From: Acidobacteriota bacterium
GTDB lineage: Bacteria; Acidobacteriota; Blastocatellia; Pyrinomonadales; Pyrinomonadaceae
Direction: 5' to 3'
Assembly: GCA_020200155.1 (NCBI GenBank)
Contig: JAIVJG010000005.1
Span: forward strand, 1-54,270
Length of the DNA: 54,270 nucleotides
Shown here: one piece after another, positions 17,264 through 25,153 of the stretch
How the letters are laid out: every line of letters starts with the position of its first letter
Position numbering within the stretch: the first letter of the stretch is position 1
Position numbers and translations under genes: made by a program
The notes under the pieces: model-generated
What the model saw: only the letters and a program-made list of their open reading frames with translations
Database searches by the model: none
Told to the model about the DNA's origin: nothing

Positions 17264-19828
17264 ATGACGAACCGACAGCGGGGCGCGCGTCTACGTGCTC
17301 TCGCGGGGAGTAGTGTTGCCGAAAGGCGGCGAAGAGGAATGACAATCGAAGTCACGTCCGTACAGCCAAAACGTCGCTGGCCCCGCCGCCGCCCCGTCGC
17401 AGCGACGGAGCTTCGCGAGCGAGCCGCACACGCACGCCGCCTCAAACGTCTCTTCCAACTCTTCGCCGCCATCGTCGTCATTCTCATCGTCTCCGCCGCC
17501 TGCATCGTCGGTTACTTCTACTCTTACTATTCAAAAATCGTTGACGAGCGACTGGCTTCTGGCTACCTGACGAGCCGCGCCGGAATCTACGCCGCGCCGC
17601 GCGTGCTGCGCGCGGGCCAGAACATCTCGCGCGAGCGCCTCGTCGAAATTCTGCGCCGTGCGGGTTACGTTGACGGCGAAGCCAGCAGAGTGTGGAGCGG
17701 TCGCTTCGCGTTTGAAGGCGGCGACATCCTGATTCAACCGCGCCGCGCGAACCCCGGCGCAATGTCGTTTGAAACTGTGCGCGTCGCTTTCGACCGGCGG
17801 GGGCGCATCGCGGAAGTGACGGGCGACGGCTCGCCGCTCGCCGCTTACGCGCTCGAACCGGAGCCGCTCACGAACGACGCCGCGATGAAGACGGGGCAAC
17901 GCTCTGCGCTCGCTTACGGAGACATCCCGCCTGTGCTCGCCCGCGCCATCCTCTCGATTGAAGACCGTCGCTTCTTCGAGCATTCAGGGCTGGACATCAC
18001 GGGCATCGTTCGCGCGCTCCTCAGTTGGTGCGGGCGCGGCGGCGACGGCGGCGAACAGGATTTCAAGCAGGGCGGCTCGACCATCACGCAGCAACTCGTC
18101 AAAAACACGTACCTGACGCCGGAGCGCACGCTCCGACGCAAGTTCAACGAGGCGATACTCGCCGGCGTGCTCGAACGACGACTCTCAAAGCAAGACATTC
18201 TCGCGCTCTACTGCGACGAGATTTACCTCGGCCAGCGCGGAAGCGTCGCCGTGCGCGGCGTGGCGCAGGCGGCGCGCGTCTTCTTCGGCAGGGAACTCAA
18301 AGACCTCTCGCTGGCGGAGGCGGCGACCATCGCCGGGATGATTCAAAGCCCCGGTCGTTACGCGCCCGACCGCCACCCGGATCACGCGCAACTGCGTCGC
18401 AACACCGTCATCGAGGCGATGCTGCGCGACGGCGCGATTACGCCTGAACAGGCGCGAGCCGCAGCAGCCGAACCGGTCGTGGTCGCGCCCGCGCGGGAAG
18501 AGAGCGCGACCGCGCCCTACTTCATAGACTACGTCAATCGCGCCTCCGAGTCGCGCGCAGGCTCTGCGAACGCGGCGGACGAGCGAGCGCCGCGCGTCTA
18601 CACGACGATTGATCTTGAGTTGCAGCAACTGGCTGAAGTGACCGTGCGGCGGCAACTCGAACGGCTCGACAAAATCTTCAAAGGCAAGCGGACGCCGCAG
18701 GCCGCGCTCGTCGCGCTCGACCCGCAGAACGGCAACGTCCTCGCGATGGTCGGCGGAAAGACCTACGCCGTCTCGCAACTCAACCGCGCCACGGATGCGC
18801 GCCGCCAGCCCGGTTCCGTCTTCAAGCCCATCGTCTATGCCGCCGCGATGGAAGGCGGCATCTCGCCGCTCTCAAACTCGCTCGACGCGCCGCGCGAATT
18901 CACATACGACGTGCGCGCGAAATATCGCCCCGCGAACTACGGCGGCAATTTTTCGATGCGAGACGTGACGCTGCGCCACGCGCTCGTCCACTCGCTCAAC
19001 GTCGTCACGGTTGACACGGCTTTGCGCGCAGGCCTCTCTCTCGTCGCCGCGCTCGCCGAAAATCTGGGACTGCCGCGCCCGGAAGCTTACCCTTCGCTCG
19101 CGCTCGGCACGACGGAGGCGACGCCGCTCGAAGTCGCCGCCGCTTACTCGGCCTTTGCCAACGGCGGTCGCGTCGTACGGCCCGACGTGATTAACGAGGG
19201 GACGGCGCGTGCGGCTCGCGGCGCGTTGAAGGGGACGGCCATCGCGGGCAAGACCGGCACGTCGCGCGACGGATGGTTCGCGGGCTACACGCCGAACCTC
19301 GTCTGCGTCGTGTGGGTCGGCTTCGACGACGGGCAGGAACTCGGACTGACCGGCGCGGAGAGCGCTCTGCCCGCGTGGACAGAGTTCGTCAGAGGCGCGG
19401 TGGAACTCCGACCGGAACTCGGCGGCGAACATTTTGTGCGGCCCGAAGGCGTCACGTTTGTCGAGATTGATCCTGAGACGGGCGCGCTCGCGGGCGATGC
19501 GTGCCCGCGCCGCCAGCGCGTCGCCGTCACGCCGGCGTTCGCCCCCGGCGCGGAATGTTTGACGCATCGCCCGCCGCTCGACACGCTCGCTCCGGCTGAA
19601 GTCGCGGAGCTTAACGTGCAGGCGTCGCCCGTCGTGCAGGAGGCGCGTCAATCCGCCGTCGTGTCCGCCACGACCGCCACGCCACGTCAACGTCTCACGG
19701 CGCGTGTGCCTTCAAGCGTGACCGTCATGGAAATGCCCGCCGTCCATGCGACGGCAATCGAGGTCACGCGCGGCGGACGGCAGAGGCTGACCAACGAACT
19801 GCGCGCCTCCGCCGCGAGCCTGCCCTGA
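17264..19828 (+). CDS. Class A penicillin-binding protein 1 (transglycosylase/transpeptidase)
   Basis: The product (854 residues) polymerises and crosslinks peptidoglycan. A basic cytoplasmic tail is followed by one membrane span (about residues 68-90). The GT51 domain has SIEDRRFFEHSGLD (catalytic Glu near 231), GGSTITQQLVKN and LERRLSKQDILALY. The transpeptidase domain has SVFK with Ser518, HSLN, and KTGTSRDGW with Lys663. A PBP1B-like UB2HT-type region (YAAPRVLRAGQNISRERLVE) lies between the span and GT51. An alternative ATG at 17339 with GAAGAGGA just upstream would remove 25 residues; the choice is open. The C-terminal 100 residues are a Pro/Thr/Val-rich tail. Confidence 0.93.
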   Translation: MTNRQRGARLRALAGSSVAERRRRGMTIEVTSVQPKRRWPRRRPVAATELRERAAHARRLKRLFQLFAAIVVILIVSAACIVGYFYSYYSKIVDERLASGYLTSRAGIYAAPRVLRAGQNISRERLVEILRRAGYVDGEASRVWSGRFAFEGGDILIQPRRANPGAMSFETVRVAFDRRGRIAEVTGDGSPLAAYALEPEPLTNDAAMKTGQRSALAYGDIPPVLARAILSIEDRRFFEHSGLDITGIVRALLSWCGRGGDGGEQDFKQGGSTITQQLVKNTYLTPERTLRRKFNEAILAGVLERRLSKQDILALYCDEIYLGQRGSVAVRGVAQAARVFFGRELKDLSLAEAATIAGMIQSPGRYAPDRHPDHAQLRRNTVIEAMLRDGAITPEQARAAAAEPVVVAPAREESATAPYFIDYVNRASESRAGSANAADERAPRVYTTIDLELQQLAEVTVRRQLERLDKIFKGKRTPQAALVALDPQNGNVLAMVGGKTYAVSQLNRATDARRQPGSVFKPIVYAAAMEGGISPLSNSLDAPREFTYDVRAKYRPANYGGNFSMRDVTLRHALVHSLNVVTVDTALRAGLSLVAALAENLGLPRPEAYPSLALGTTEATPLEVAAAYSAFANGGRVVRPDVINEGTARAARGALKGTAIAGKTGTSRDGWFAGYTPNLVCVVWVGFDDGQELGLTGAESALPAWTEFVRGAVELRPELGGEHFVRPEGVTFVEIDPETGALAGDACPRRQRVAVTPAFAPGAECLTHRPPLDTLAPAEVAELNVQASPVVQEARQSAVVSATTATPRQRLTARVPSSVTVMEMPAVHATAIEVTRGGRQRLTNELRASAASLP

Positions 19829-19852
19829 GCGACGGCGCGCAACCACCCGGCT

Positions 19853-20242
19853 CTACAAAATTTCCCCGCTTTCAAAAATTACCTGTGCGATGGCATGCCG
19901 TGACGTGTGCGAGATGGAGAGATGTGCGCGGGTCGCGCCGCACTTTTGGAAGAGTTCGTGCGCGCGTTTGTGCAGGAGCAGCGCGGGTTCGCCCGTCTCG
20001 CGCGAAAAGACTTCCACGTCGTGCCAGTTGATGCCGCCGCTCCAACCCGTTCGCAGAGCCTTCAGCGCGGCTTCCTTCGCGGCGAAGCGCGCGGCGTAGT
20101 GCTGCGCGGCGGACGCGCCGCGACTGTCGCAGTAGGCGCGCTCGCCTTCCGTGAAGACGCGCTCGCGGAAGCGCGGCGTGCGCCGTAGGACTTCACGCAC
20201 GCGCTCAATTTCGATAAGGTCTATGCCGATGGAAATAATCAC
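19853..20242 (-). CDS. acpS: Holo-[acyl-carrier-protein] synthase
   Basis: The product (129 residues) transfers 4'-phosphopantetheine from CoA to apo-ACP. It opens IISIGIDLIEIERV with the magnesium-binding Asp, and contains FAAKEAALKAL with the second acidic ligand, WHDVEVFSRETGEPAL and a HLSISHTSRHAIAQV tail, all family hallmarks. The open frame extends upstream to 20401, but family alignment places the start at the GTG at 20242, giving the usual length. That start overlaps the start of the divergent pgeF gene by about 20 bases. It converges on the PBP gene downstream. Confidence 0.9.
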   Translation of the reverse strand: MIISIGIDLIEIERVREVLRRTPRFRERVFTEGERAYCDSRGASAAQHYAARFAAKEAALKALRTGWSGGINWHDVEVFSRETGEPALLLHKRAHELFQKCGATRAHLSISHTSRHAIAQVIFESGEIL

Positions 20243-21080
20243 GGAAGAACAGGAACTGCTGTCGCGCGCCGGTTTCAACTGGCGCGAAGGTGGACAGGGC
20301 GTGCGCGCACTGGTTTGCGAGCCGCTCGAACGAGACGGCTTTACCAACGCCTTCTCGACGCGCGCGGGCGGCGTCAGCGCCTTTCCGCAAGACGCGCTCA
20401 ACCTCGCCGGCTTCGACGAGGACGCGGCGGAGAATATTCAAGAGAACCGCCGCCGCTTCTTCAAACTGCTCGGCGGCGAATGGCGGCTTTCAGCCTGCTG
20501 GCAGGTGCACGGCCCGGACGTTCGCGTCGTGCGTGAGCGCGCGGACACACGCTCCGAGGAAGAACGCTGCGACGCGCTCACGACGCGCGAGACCGGCGTG
20601 CTGCTAGGCGTCAAGACCGCAGACTGCGTGCCCGTCCTGCTCGGCGACGCGCGGACGGGCGCGTGCGCGGCTGTCCACGCCGGGTGGCGAGGCACGCTGG
20701 CCGGAATCGCCGCGCGCACACTCGAACGCATGAGCGCGGAGTTTGGAACTAACCCTGCGGACGTGCGCGCGGCCATCGGCCCGTCGGCCCGCGCGTGCTG
20801 CTACGAGGTGGGCGCGGAAGTCATCGAAGCATTCAAGGATAAATTCCCGAAGGCCGCCGCGTGGTTCAAGACGACGCGTGAAGGCCACGCGCTCGCCGAT
20901 ATTCAAAGAGCAAACTTCGATCAACTCGTCGGCGCGGGCGTCGAAGCCATGCGCGTCCACGTGCTCCCGCTCTGCACGATGTGCCGGACAGACCTCTTCT
21001 TTTCCTACCGGCAGGAAAAGAAACTCCACGGACGGACGGGGCGGCTTCTGTCCGTCATCGGCAAAAGCAAGGATGAGTGA
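20223..21080 (+). CDS. pgeF: Laccase-domain peptidoglycan editing factor / purine nucleoside phosphorylase (YfiH/LACC1 family)
   Basis: The product (285 residues) belongs to the YlmD/YfiH/LACC1 family of zinc enzymes with purine nucleoside phosphorylase and deaminase activity; E. coli PgeF limits misincorporation into peptidoglycan precursors. The zinc ligand motifs are WQVHGPDV, KTADCVPVL and AVHAGWRG. IGPSARACCYEVG and RTDLFFSYRQE complete the signature. ATGs lie at 20223 and 20229; 20223 has AAGGT upstream. Its 5' end overlaps that of acpS on the other strand. The TGA stop lies in the left arm of the inverted repeat at 21061-21175. Confidence 0.9.
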   Translation: MPMEIITEEQELLSRAGFNWREGGQGVRALVCEPLERDGFTNAFSTRAGGVSAFPQDALNLAGFDEDAAENIQENRRRFFKLLGGEWRLSACWQVHGPDVRVVRERADTRSEEERCDALTTRETGVLLGVKTADCVPVLLGDARTGACAAVHAGWRGTLAGIAARTLERMSAEFGTNPADVRAAIGPSARACCYEVGAEVIEAFKDKFPKAAAWFKTTREGHALADIQRANFDQLVGAGVEAMRVHVLPLCTMCRTDLFFSYRQEKKLHGRTGRLLSVIGKSKDE

Positions 21081-21175
21081 TGAAAGCGGAAGGATGAAAG
21101 CCTGAGAAGAAAGCGAAAGCCCTGACAGCCACGCTTTCATCCCTCATCCTTCCTACTTTCCCTTTGCTCTTTTGC
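21061..21175. terminator. Inverted repeat / bidirectional terminator between convergent genes
   Basis: GGATGAGTGATGAAAGC (21071-21087) pairs with GCTTTCATCCCTCATCC (21133-21149) with one mismatch. GCAAAAG at 21061 pairs with CTTTTGC at 21169. The pgeF stop lies in the left half and the stop of the minus-strand fragment gene at 21153 in the right half. It separates convergent genes, consistent with two-way termination, and shares the GGATGA/ATGAAAG flavour of the other gene-end repeats. Confidence 0.6.
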
Positions 21176-21368
21176 CGCCGCTGCCGAAGTACTGGCCGTT
21201 GATGTACTGGACGGACTCGCGCGCGCCGACGATGGCGATGGCGAGCGTCAGCTCGCGCGTCGCGGGCGGAAAGCAGACCGTGTCGGAGCAACTCTGGTAA
21301 CGCACAACGGCGCGCACGTTCGCGACGCCGGTCTGAACTGGAAAAGGTGTCTTGAAATTTCGAGCCAT
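21153..21368 (-). CDS. DsbD-alpha (thiol:disulfide interchange N-domain)-like fragment
   Basis: This 71-residue frame matches only the last third of a DsbD N-terminal (DsbC-type corrector) domain: VRAVVRYQSCSDTVCFPPATREL resembles the conserved YQxCxxxxCYPP segment, split here to YQSCSDTVCFPP with both redox cysteines kept. A full domain needs about 120 residues and a signal peptide; neither is present and a TGA lies six codons before the ATG. GGAG is found about ten bases upstream, so translation is possible. The gene begins about 90 bases after the rlmN stop. It is most likely the surviving 3' end of a larger secreted thiol-redox gene. Family assignment is by motif only. Confidence 0.5.
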   Translation of the reverse strand: MARNFKTPFPVQTGVANVRAVVRYQSCSDTVCFPPATRELTLAIAIVGARESVQYINGQYFGSGGKRAKGK

Positions 21369-21455
21369 TCTACCCGCGCTCCGTCAAAATCAAAAACCGC
21401 GCGACGCGGAGGTGAAGAGATGCCGCCCCGCCGGGACAACTTTGATGCGTGGATT

Positions 21456-22412
21456 TCAGGACAGTTGATAGAGAGCCGGCTGAGCGGTCGTGTTGTCGCG
21501 GCGCGCGGCGAGCTGGCCGCATGCGGCGTAGATGTCGCGCCCGCGCGGGCGTCGGACGAAGGCGCGGACGCCCTTCGATTCGAGAATGACTTTGAATGAT
21601 TGCACGCGCTCTTCGGGCGAGGGGCTGTAGGGAAGCCCTTCGGCGGGGTTGTGCGGAATCAAATTTACCTTCGCGCGCAGCCCGTGGCGATTGAGCAGGT
21701 TGGCGAGTTGGCGCGCGTGCGCGTCCGAATCGTTGACGCCGTCGAGCAGCACGTACTCGAAAGTGAAACGCTCGCCCGGCCTGAGAGATTCTTCAAACTC
21801 CCTGCACGCGGCCAGCAACTCTGCGAGCGGCCAGCGCTTGTTAATCGGCATCAGCACGTCGCGCAGTTCGTCGTTCGGGGCCGCGAGCGAGATGGCTAAG
21901 TGCGGGCGGTCGGGGATGGCGGCGAGTTCTTTGATTTTAGGAACGACGCCCGCCGTCGAAACCGTCACGCGATTCGGCACGATGTGAAGCCCCGACGAGT
22001 CGGCCACGACGCGCAGCGCCTTCAACAGAGAGTCGAACGCGAGGAACGGCTCGCCCGCGCCCATCGCGACCAGATTCGTGCCGCGCGGCGTCTTCGCGCC
22101 GACGCCGTAAGCGTCGTTCAAGGCGATGATGATCTGCTCGACAATCTCACCAGCCGTCAGCGTGCGGAGCAGTCCGAGCTTGGCCGTCAGGCAGAAGTCG
22201 CACTGGAGGGGGCAGCCCGATTGCGAGGAGAAGCAGATCGTGTCGCGCCTCTCTTCGGGGATAAAAACGGTCTCGACGGGCAGGCCGTCGTGCGTCTTCA
22301 ACAGGTAGCGGCGCGTGCCGTCCGCCGCGACGTAACGCTCCTCGAGAGGTATAATGCGTGCAGTCGTGTTGTTCTTGTGTACGGGAAAAAGTTTTGAGAG
22401 GGTGGCCGGCAT
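21456..22412 (-). CDS. rlmN: RlmN-type 23S rRNA A2503 / tRNA A37 C2-methyltransferase, short N-terminus
   Basis: The product (318 residues) is a radical SAM methyltransferase. The iron-sulfur cysteines are C67, C71 and C74 in SGCPLQCDFC. MGAGEPFLAFD is the equivalent of MGMGEPL, RVTVSTAGVVPKI follows, and the methyl-accepting Cys is in YAACGQLAARR. The N-terminal helical domain (roughly 80-90 residues in E. coli) is missing: the protein begins about 25 residues before the ADGTRRYLL strand. The open frame runs to 22466, but the extra 18 residues look unrelated and ATG 22412 is preferred. The upstream gene is divergent, only 20 bases away. Confidence 0.85.
   Translation of the reverse strand: MPATLSKLFPVHKNNTTARIIPLEERYVAADGTRRYLLKTHDGLPVETVFIPEERRDTICFSSQSGCPLQCDFCLTAKLGLLRTLTAGEIVEQIIIALNDAYGVGAKTPRGTNLVAMGAGEPFLAFDSLLKALRVVADSSGLHIVPNRVTVSTAGVVPKIKELAAIPDRPHLAISLAAPNDELRDVLMPINKRWPLAELLAACREFEESLRPGERFTFEYVLLDGVNDSDAHARQLANLLNRHGLRAKVNLIPHNPAEGLPYSPSPEERVQSFKVILESKGVRAFVRRPRGRDIYAACGQLAARRDNTTAQPALYQLS
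22327..22355 (+). promoter_or_regulatory. Candidate promoter for the DUF1287 gene inside rlmN
   Basis: A perfect TATAAT (22350-22355) lies about 78 bases upstream of the ATG at 22433. The -35 position 17 bases away reads GCGACG, a poor match. It would place the start of transcription inside the 5' part of rlmN on the opposite strand. Confidence 0.4.
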
Positions 22413-22432
22413 CTCTACAGGCGGAAAAGGAA

Positions 22433-23140
22433 ATGACCGCACGCTTTGAGTTAATACTCGTTTCATTCTGCGTGTCCGCGCTCCTGTGCGTCATGAACGG
22501 CTGCGGCACGCGCACGACGGGCGCATCACAGACGAAGCCCACGCCAATCGCACAGACGCAACAGGGCGGGCCATCGCCTCGCGCGTCGAGCGGCTCGCCT
22601 TTCCTCGACAAACTGGTCGAGGCGGCGATTGAGCGCACGACTCATCAGGTTCGCTACGATGCGGCTTACGTTGTGCTGCCTTATCCCGGCGGCGACGTGC
22701 CTGCGGAGACGGGCGTGTGCACGGATGAAGTCATACGCGCTTATCGCGCCGTCGGCGTTGACCTGCAAAAAGAGGTGCACGAAGACATGGCGCGCGACTT
22801 CGCCGCCTACCCGCGCACGTGGAGACTCAGGAAACCCGATGCGAATATTGACCACCGTCGCGTGCCCAACCTGATGGCCTTCTTCGAGCGACAGGGCGCG
22901 TCCGTGCCCGTCACGCAGGAGGCGAAGGATTACAGGCCGGGCGACGTGGTGACGTGGGATTTGGGCGGCACGATGACGCATATCGGCATCGTCGTCAACA
23001 TGCCTTCGCCGTCGGACGAGCGCCGCCTGTTGATCGTCCACAACATCGGCGCGGGGCCGCAGATGGAAGACGTGCTCTTCAACTGGAAAATCACGGGGCA
23101 CTATCGTTACGCAGGGCCGGAGAACAAAGGAAGGCCGTAG
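22433..23140 (+). CDS. DUF1287-family putative lipoprotein
   Basis: The product (235 residues) carries an N-terminal export signal ending VMNGC, which may be a lipobox with Cys24, then a low-complexity linker. The DUF1287 core follows: GVCTDEVIRAYRAVGVDLQ, VHEDMARDFAAYP, NIDHRRVPNLMAFFER, DYRPGDVVTWDLGG and THIGIVV. The Cys-Thr-Asp and His-containing motifs resemble NlpC/P60 cysteine peptidase folds, so an envelope hydrolase role is plausible but unproven. ATG 22433 has AAAAGGAA upstream; an ATG-like start further upstream at 22358 gives a nonsense leader. It is divergent from rlmN and precedes rsgA. Confidence 0.85.
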   Translation: MTARFELILVSFCVSALLCVMNGCGTRTTGASQTKPTPIAQTQQGGPSPRASSGSPFLDKLVEAAIERTTHQVRYDAAYVVLPYPGGDVPAETGVCTDEVIRAYRAVGVDLQKEVHEDMARDFAAYPRTWRLRKPDANIDHRRVPNLMAFFERQGASVPVTQEAKDYRPGDVVTWDLGGTMTHIGIVVNMPSPSDERRLLIVHNIGAGPQMEDVLFNWKITGHYRYAGPENKGRP

Positions 23141-23197
23141 TCCGCAAAGCGGAAGGCGGGCGGACGAGCAAAAAGCTCACGGCTGAAATCTCAAAGG

Positions 23198-24337
23198 ATG
23201 AGCAGGAAGCTTGCGGACGGCATCGAAGCGCGCCCGTCGAAGATTGAAGGCGAGAGGTCACAGGTTTTGAAGCTGGATGATTTCGGTTGGGATGAATTCT
23301 TCGCGAAGAGTTTCGAGCCGCTCGCCGCAGAGGGCTTCGAGGCCGGTCGCGTCTTCCTGCAACACAATAAAGTTTACATGCTCTATACCGACGCGGGAGA
23401 GACGTGGGCGGAGGCGACGGGCAGGATGCACTACCACGCGCGGGGAGCCGAAGACCTGCCCGCCGTCGGCGACTGGGTCGCGATTCGCCGCACGGACGAA
23501 GAGGGAAAGGCGAAGATTCACGAAATACTGCCGCGCAAAAGTAAGTTTTCGCGCAAGGCCGCCGGGAGCCGAAGCGAAGAGCAGATCGTCGCGGCCAACG
23601 TGGACACGGTCTTCCTCGTCACGTCGCTCGACAATGATTTCAACGTGCGCCGGCTTGAGCGCTATCTCATCATGGCTTGGGAGAGCGGCGCGCGTCCCGT
23701 CGTCGTCCTCAACAAAGCAGACTTGAGCGAAGAGACGGAGGCGCGGAGGCGCGAGGTTGAAAGCGTCGCGCCCGGCGTTTCCGTGCTGCTGATGAGCGCG
23801 CGGCGCGGCGAGGGCATCGAGCAACTGTTGGCGTTTGTCGGCAGAGGACAGACGGTCGCCTTGATGGGTTCGTCGGGCGTCGGCAAGTCAACCATCGTCA
23901 ATCGCCTGCTCGGCGCGGACGCGCAACGCACGCAGGAAGTGCGCGAAGGCGACCAGCGCGGCAAACACACCACGACGCATCGTGAATTGTTCATGCTCTC
24001 TTCCGGCGGCCTCGTCATAGACACGCCGGGCATGCGCGAGTTGCAACTGCTGGTGAGCGAGCGCGGCCTGCGTGAAACCTTCGAGGATGTCGAAGAGGTC
24101 GCGAGCCGGTGTCGCTTCGGCGACTGTCGCCACGAGAACGAGCCGGGCTGCGCCGTCAGGGCGGCGCTCGAAGAGGGCACGCTCGACGCGGAGCGCTACG
24201 CCAATTATCAAAAGCTGCAAGGCGAGATGCGACACGTCGCCGTCCGACAGGATCAACGCGCCGCGCAGGAAGAGAAGACGCGGGTCAAGCGCATCACGCG
24301 CGCCTTCAACAAGACGGACAAACGCCGCGAGCATTGA
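23198..24337 (+). CDS. rsgA: Ribosome small-subunit-dependent GTPase A
   Basis: The product (379 residues) is a circularly permuted GTPase of 30S subunit maturation. The order is OB-fold (VGDWVAIRR), G4 (VVLNKADL), G1 (GSSGVGKSTIVNRLLG), G3 (DTPGMRELQL), then the zinc finger CRFGDCRHENEPGCAV. The permuted G4-G1-G3 order is diagnostic. There is a basic helical tail (KTRVKRITRAFNKTDKRRE). The stretch before residue 20 is poorly conserved, so the start may be further downstream. The 57-base gap from the DUF1287 gene contains a GTCCGC/GCGGAC hairpin. Confidence 0.95.
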   Translation: MSRKLADGIEARPSKIEGERSQVLKLDDFGWDEFFAKSFEPLAAEGFEAGRVFLQHNKVYMLYTDAGETWAEATGRMHYHARGAEDLPAVGDWVAIRRTDEEGKAKIHEILPRKSKFSRKAAGSRSEEQIVAANVDTVFLVTSLDNDFNVRRLERYLIMAWESGARPVVVLNKADLSEETEARRREVESVAPGVSVLLMSARRGEGIEQLLAFVGRGQTVALMGSSGVGKSTIVNRLLGADAQRTQEVREGDQRGKHTTTHRELFMLSSGGLVIDTPGMRELQLLVSERGLRETFEDVEEVASRCRFGDCRHENEPGCAVRAALEEGTLDAERYANYQKLQGEMRHVAVRQDQRAAQEEKTRVKRITRAFNKTDKRREH

Positions 24338-24462
24338 GAGGCCGTCCTTGCATGCGCGAGTCCGCACGCCTCGTTTTCGGAACCTAATCGTCAGGCGCGC
24401 GTGAGATGAACTGCCGCCGCTCACTTCGAGTCCGGCACAACTTATTCGACCGGAGGCTTTGC

Positions 24463-25134
24463 ATGAAAAAAGTTAAAAGTTATTTCTTCGCCCTGTCGTG
24501 CGCGCTCGCTTTTTTTCTTGTCTTCGCCAACTCGAACACCGCACGCGCGCAGGAGCAGGATGCGGGAGCGGCGGCGAAAGCGGTGGCCGTGCGTCCTGAT
24601 GTCAATCAGGAAGTGCAGTTGTATCTGCTCTCCGCTTCAAACGAACAGGGGCTGCGGACACAGTTGCCCTCGTCTATGGACGGCGTCTTGAAACAGTTGA
24701 AGGCGTCGCTTCCGTTCACGAATTTCCGTCTGGCGACAACTTTTCTCAACCGCGTGAAAGATGGCGGCACGCTCGAAGTGAGCGGCGTCGGAACGCTGTC
24801 CATTTCATCTCTGCCGGGCAATTCGACGAGTCCAACCTTCTATCGATTCACTCTGGAGAGAGTGAAGTTGGCGACCGACTCCAACGGCCAGCAGATCGTC
24901 CAGATTCCGCACTTCAGATTCAGTTTGAGAGTTCCCATCCAGACCGCCAGCGTGCGCCCCGACAACAGCGCGAGCGGCGCGGGCTTTCCCGTCATTCAGT
25001 ACGAGGACACGGGCATCAGCACCGAGATGAGCGTGCGCGAGGGCGAGCCAACCGTCGTGGGAACGATCACCACCAGCCGCCCCGACGAACTTTTCGTGCT
25101 GGTCATCTCCGTGAAGAGGACTGCGGCGCGTTGA
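24463..25134 (+). CDS. Secreted protein of unknown function
   Basis: I do not recognise a named family. The ATG at 24463 is fixed by GGAGG seven bases upstream and by a clean signal peptide (MKKVKSYFFALSCALAFFLV, cleavage near ARA/Q); the frame is open to 24406. The mature 194 residues are predicted beta-rich. Segments include VNQEVQLYLLSASNE, FTNFRLATTFLNRVKDGGTL and PDELFVLVISVKR. The pattern recalls small beta domains found near secretins and could be a periplasmic or surface protein, but this is a guess. It is followed 19 bases later by a methyltransferase gene. Confidence 0.8.
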   Translation: MKKVKSYFFALSCALAFFLVFANSNTARAQEQDAGAAAKAVAVRPDVNQEVQLYLLSASNEQGLRTQLPSSMDGVLKQLKASLPFTNFRLATTFLNRVKDGGTLEVSGVGTLSISSLPGNSTSPTFYRFTLERVKLATDSNGQQIVQIPHFRFSLRVPIQTASVRPDNSASGAGFPVIQYEDTGISTEMSVREGEPTVVGTITTSRPDELFVLVISVKRTAAR

Positions 25135-25153
25135 ATAAATTCGTGAAGGGTTG

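Noticed and set aside
17305..17340. GGGGAGTAGT followed by a GCC-GAAA-GGC hairpin, resembling the start of a yybP-ykoY manganese riboswitch
   Set aside because: There is no room for the rest of the aptamer before the PBP coding region, and it may itself be coding if the ATG at 17264 is used.
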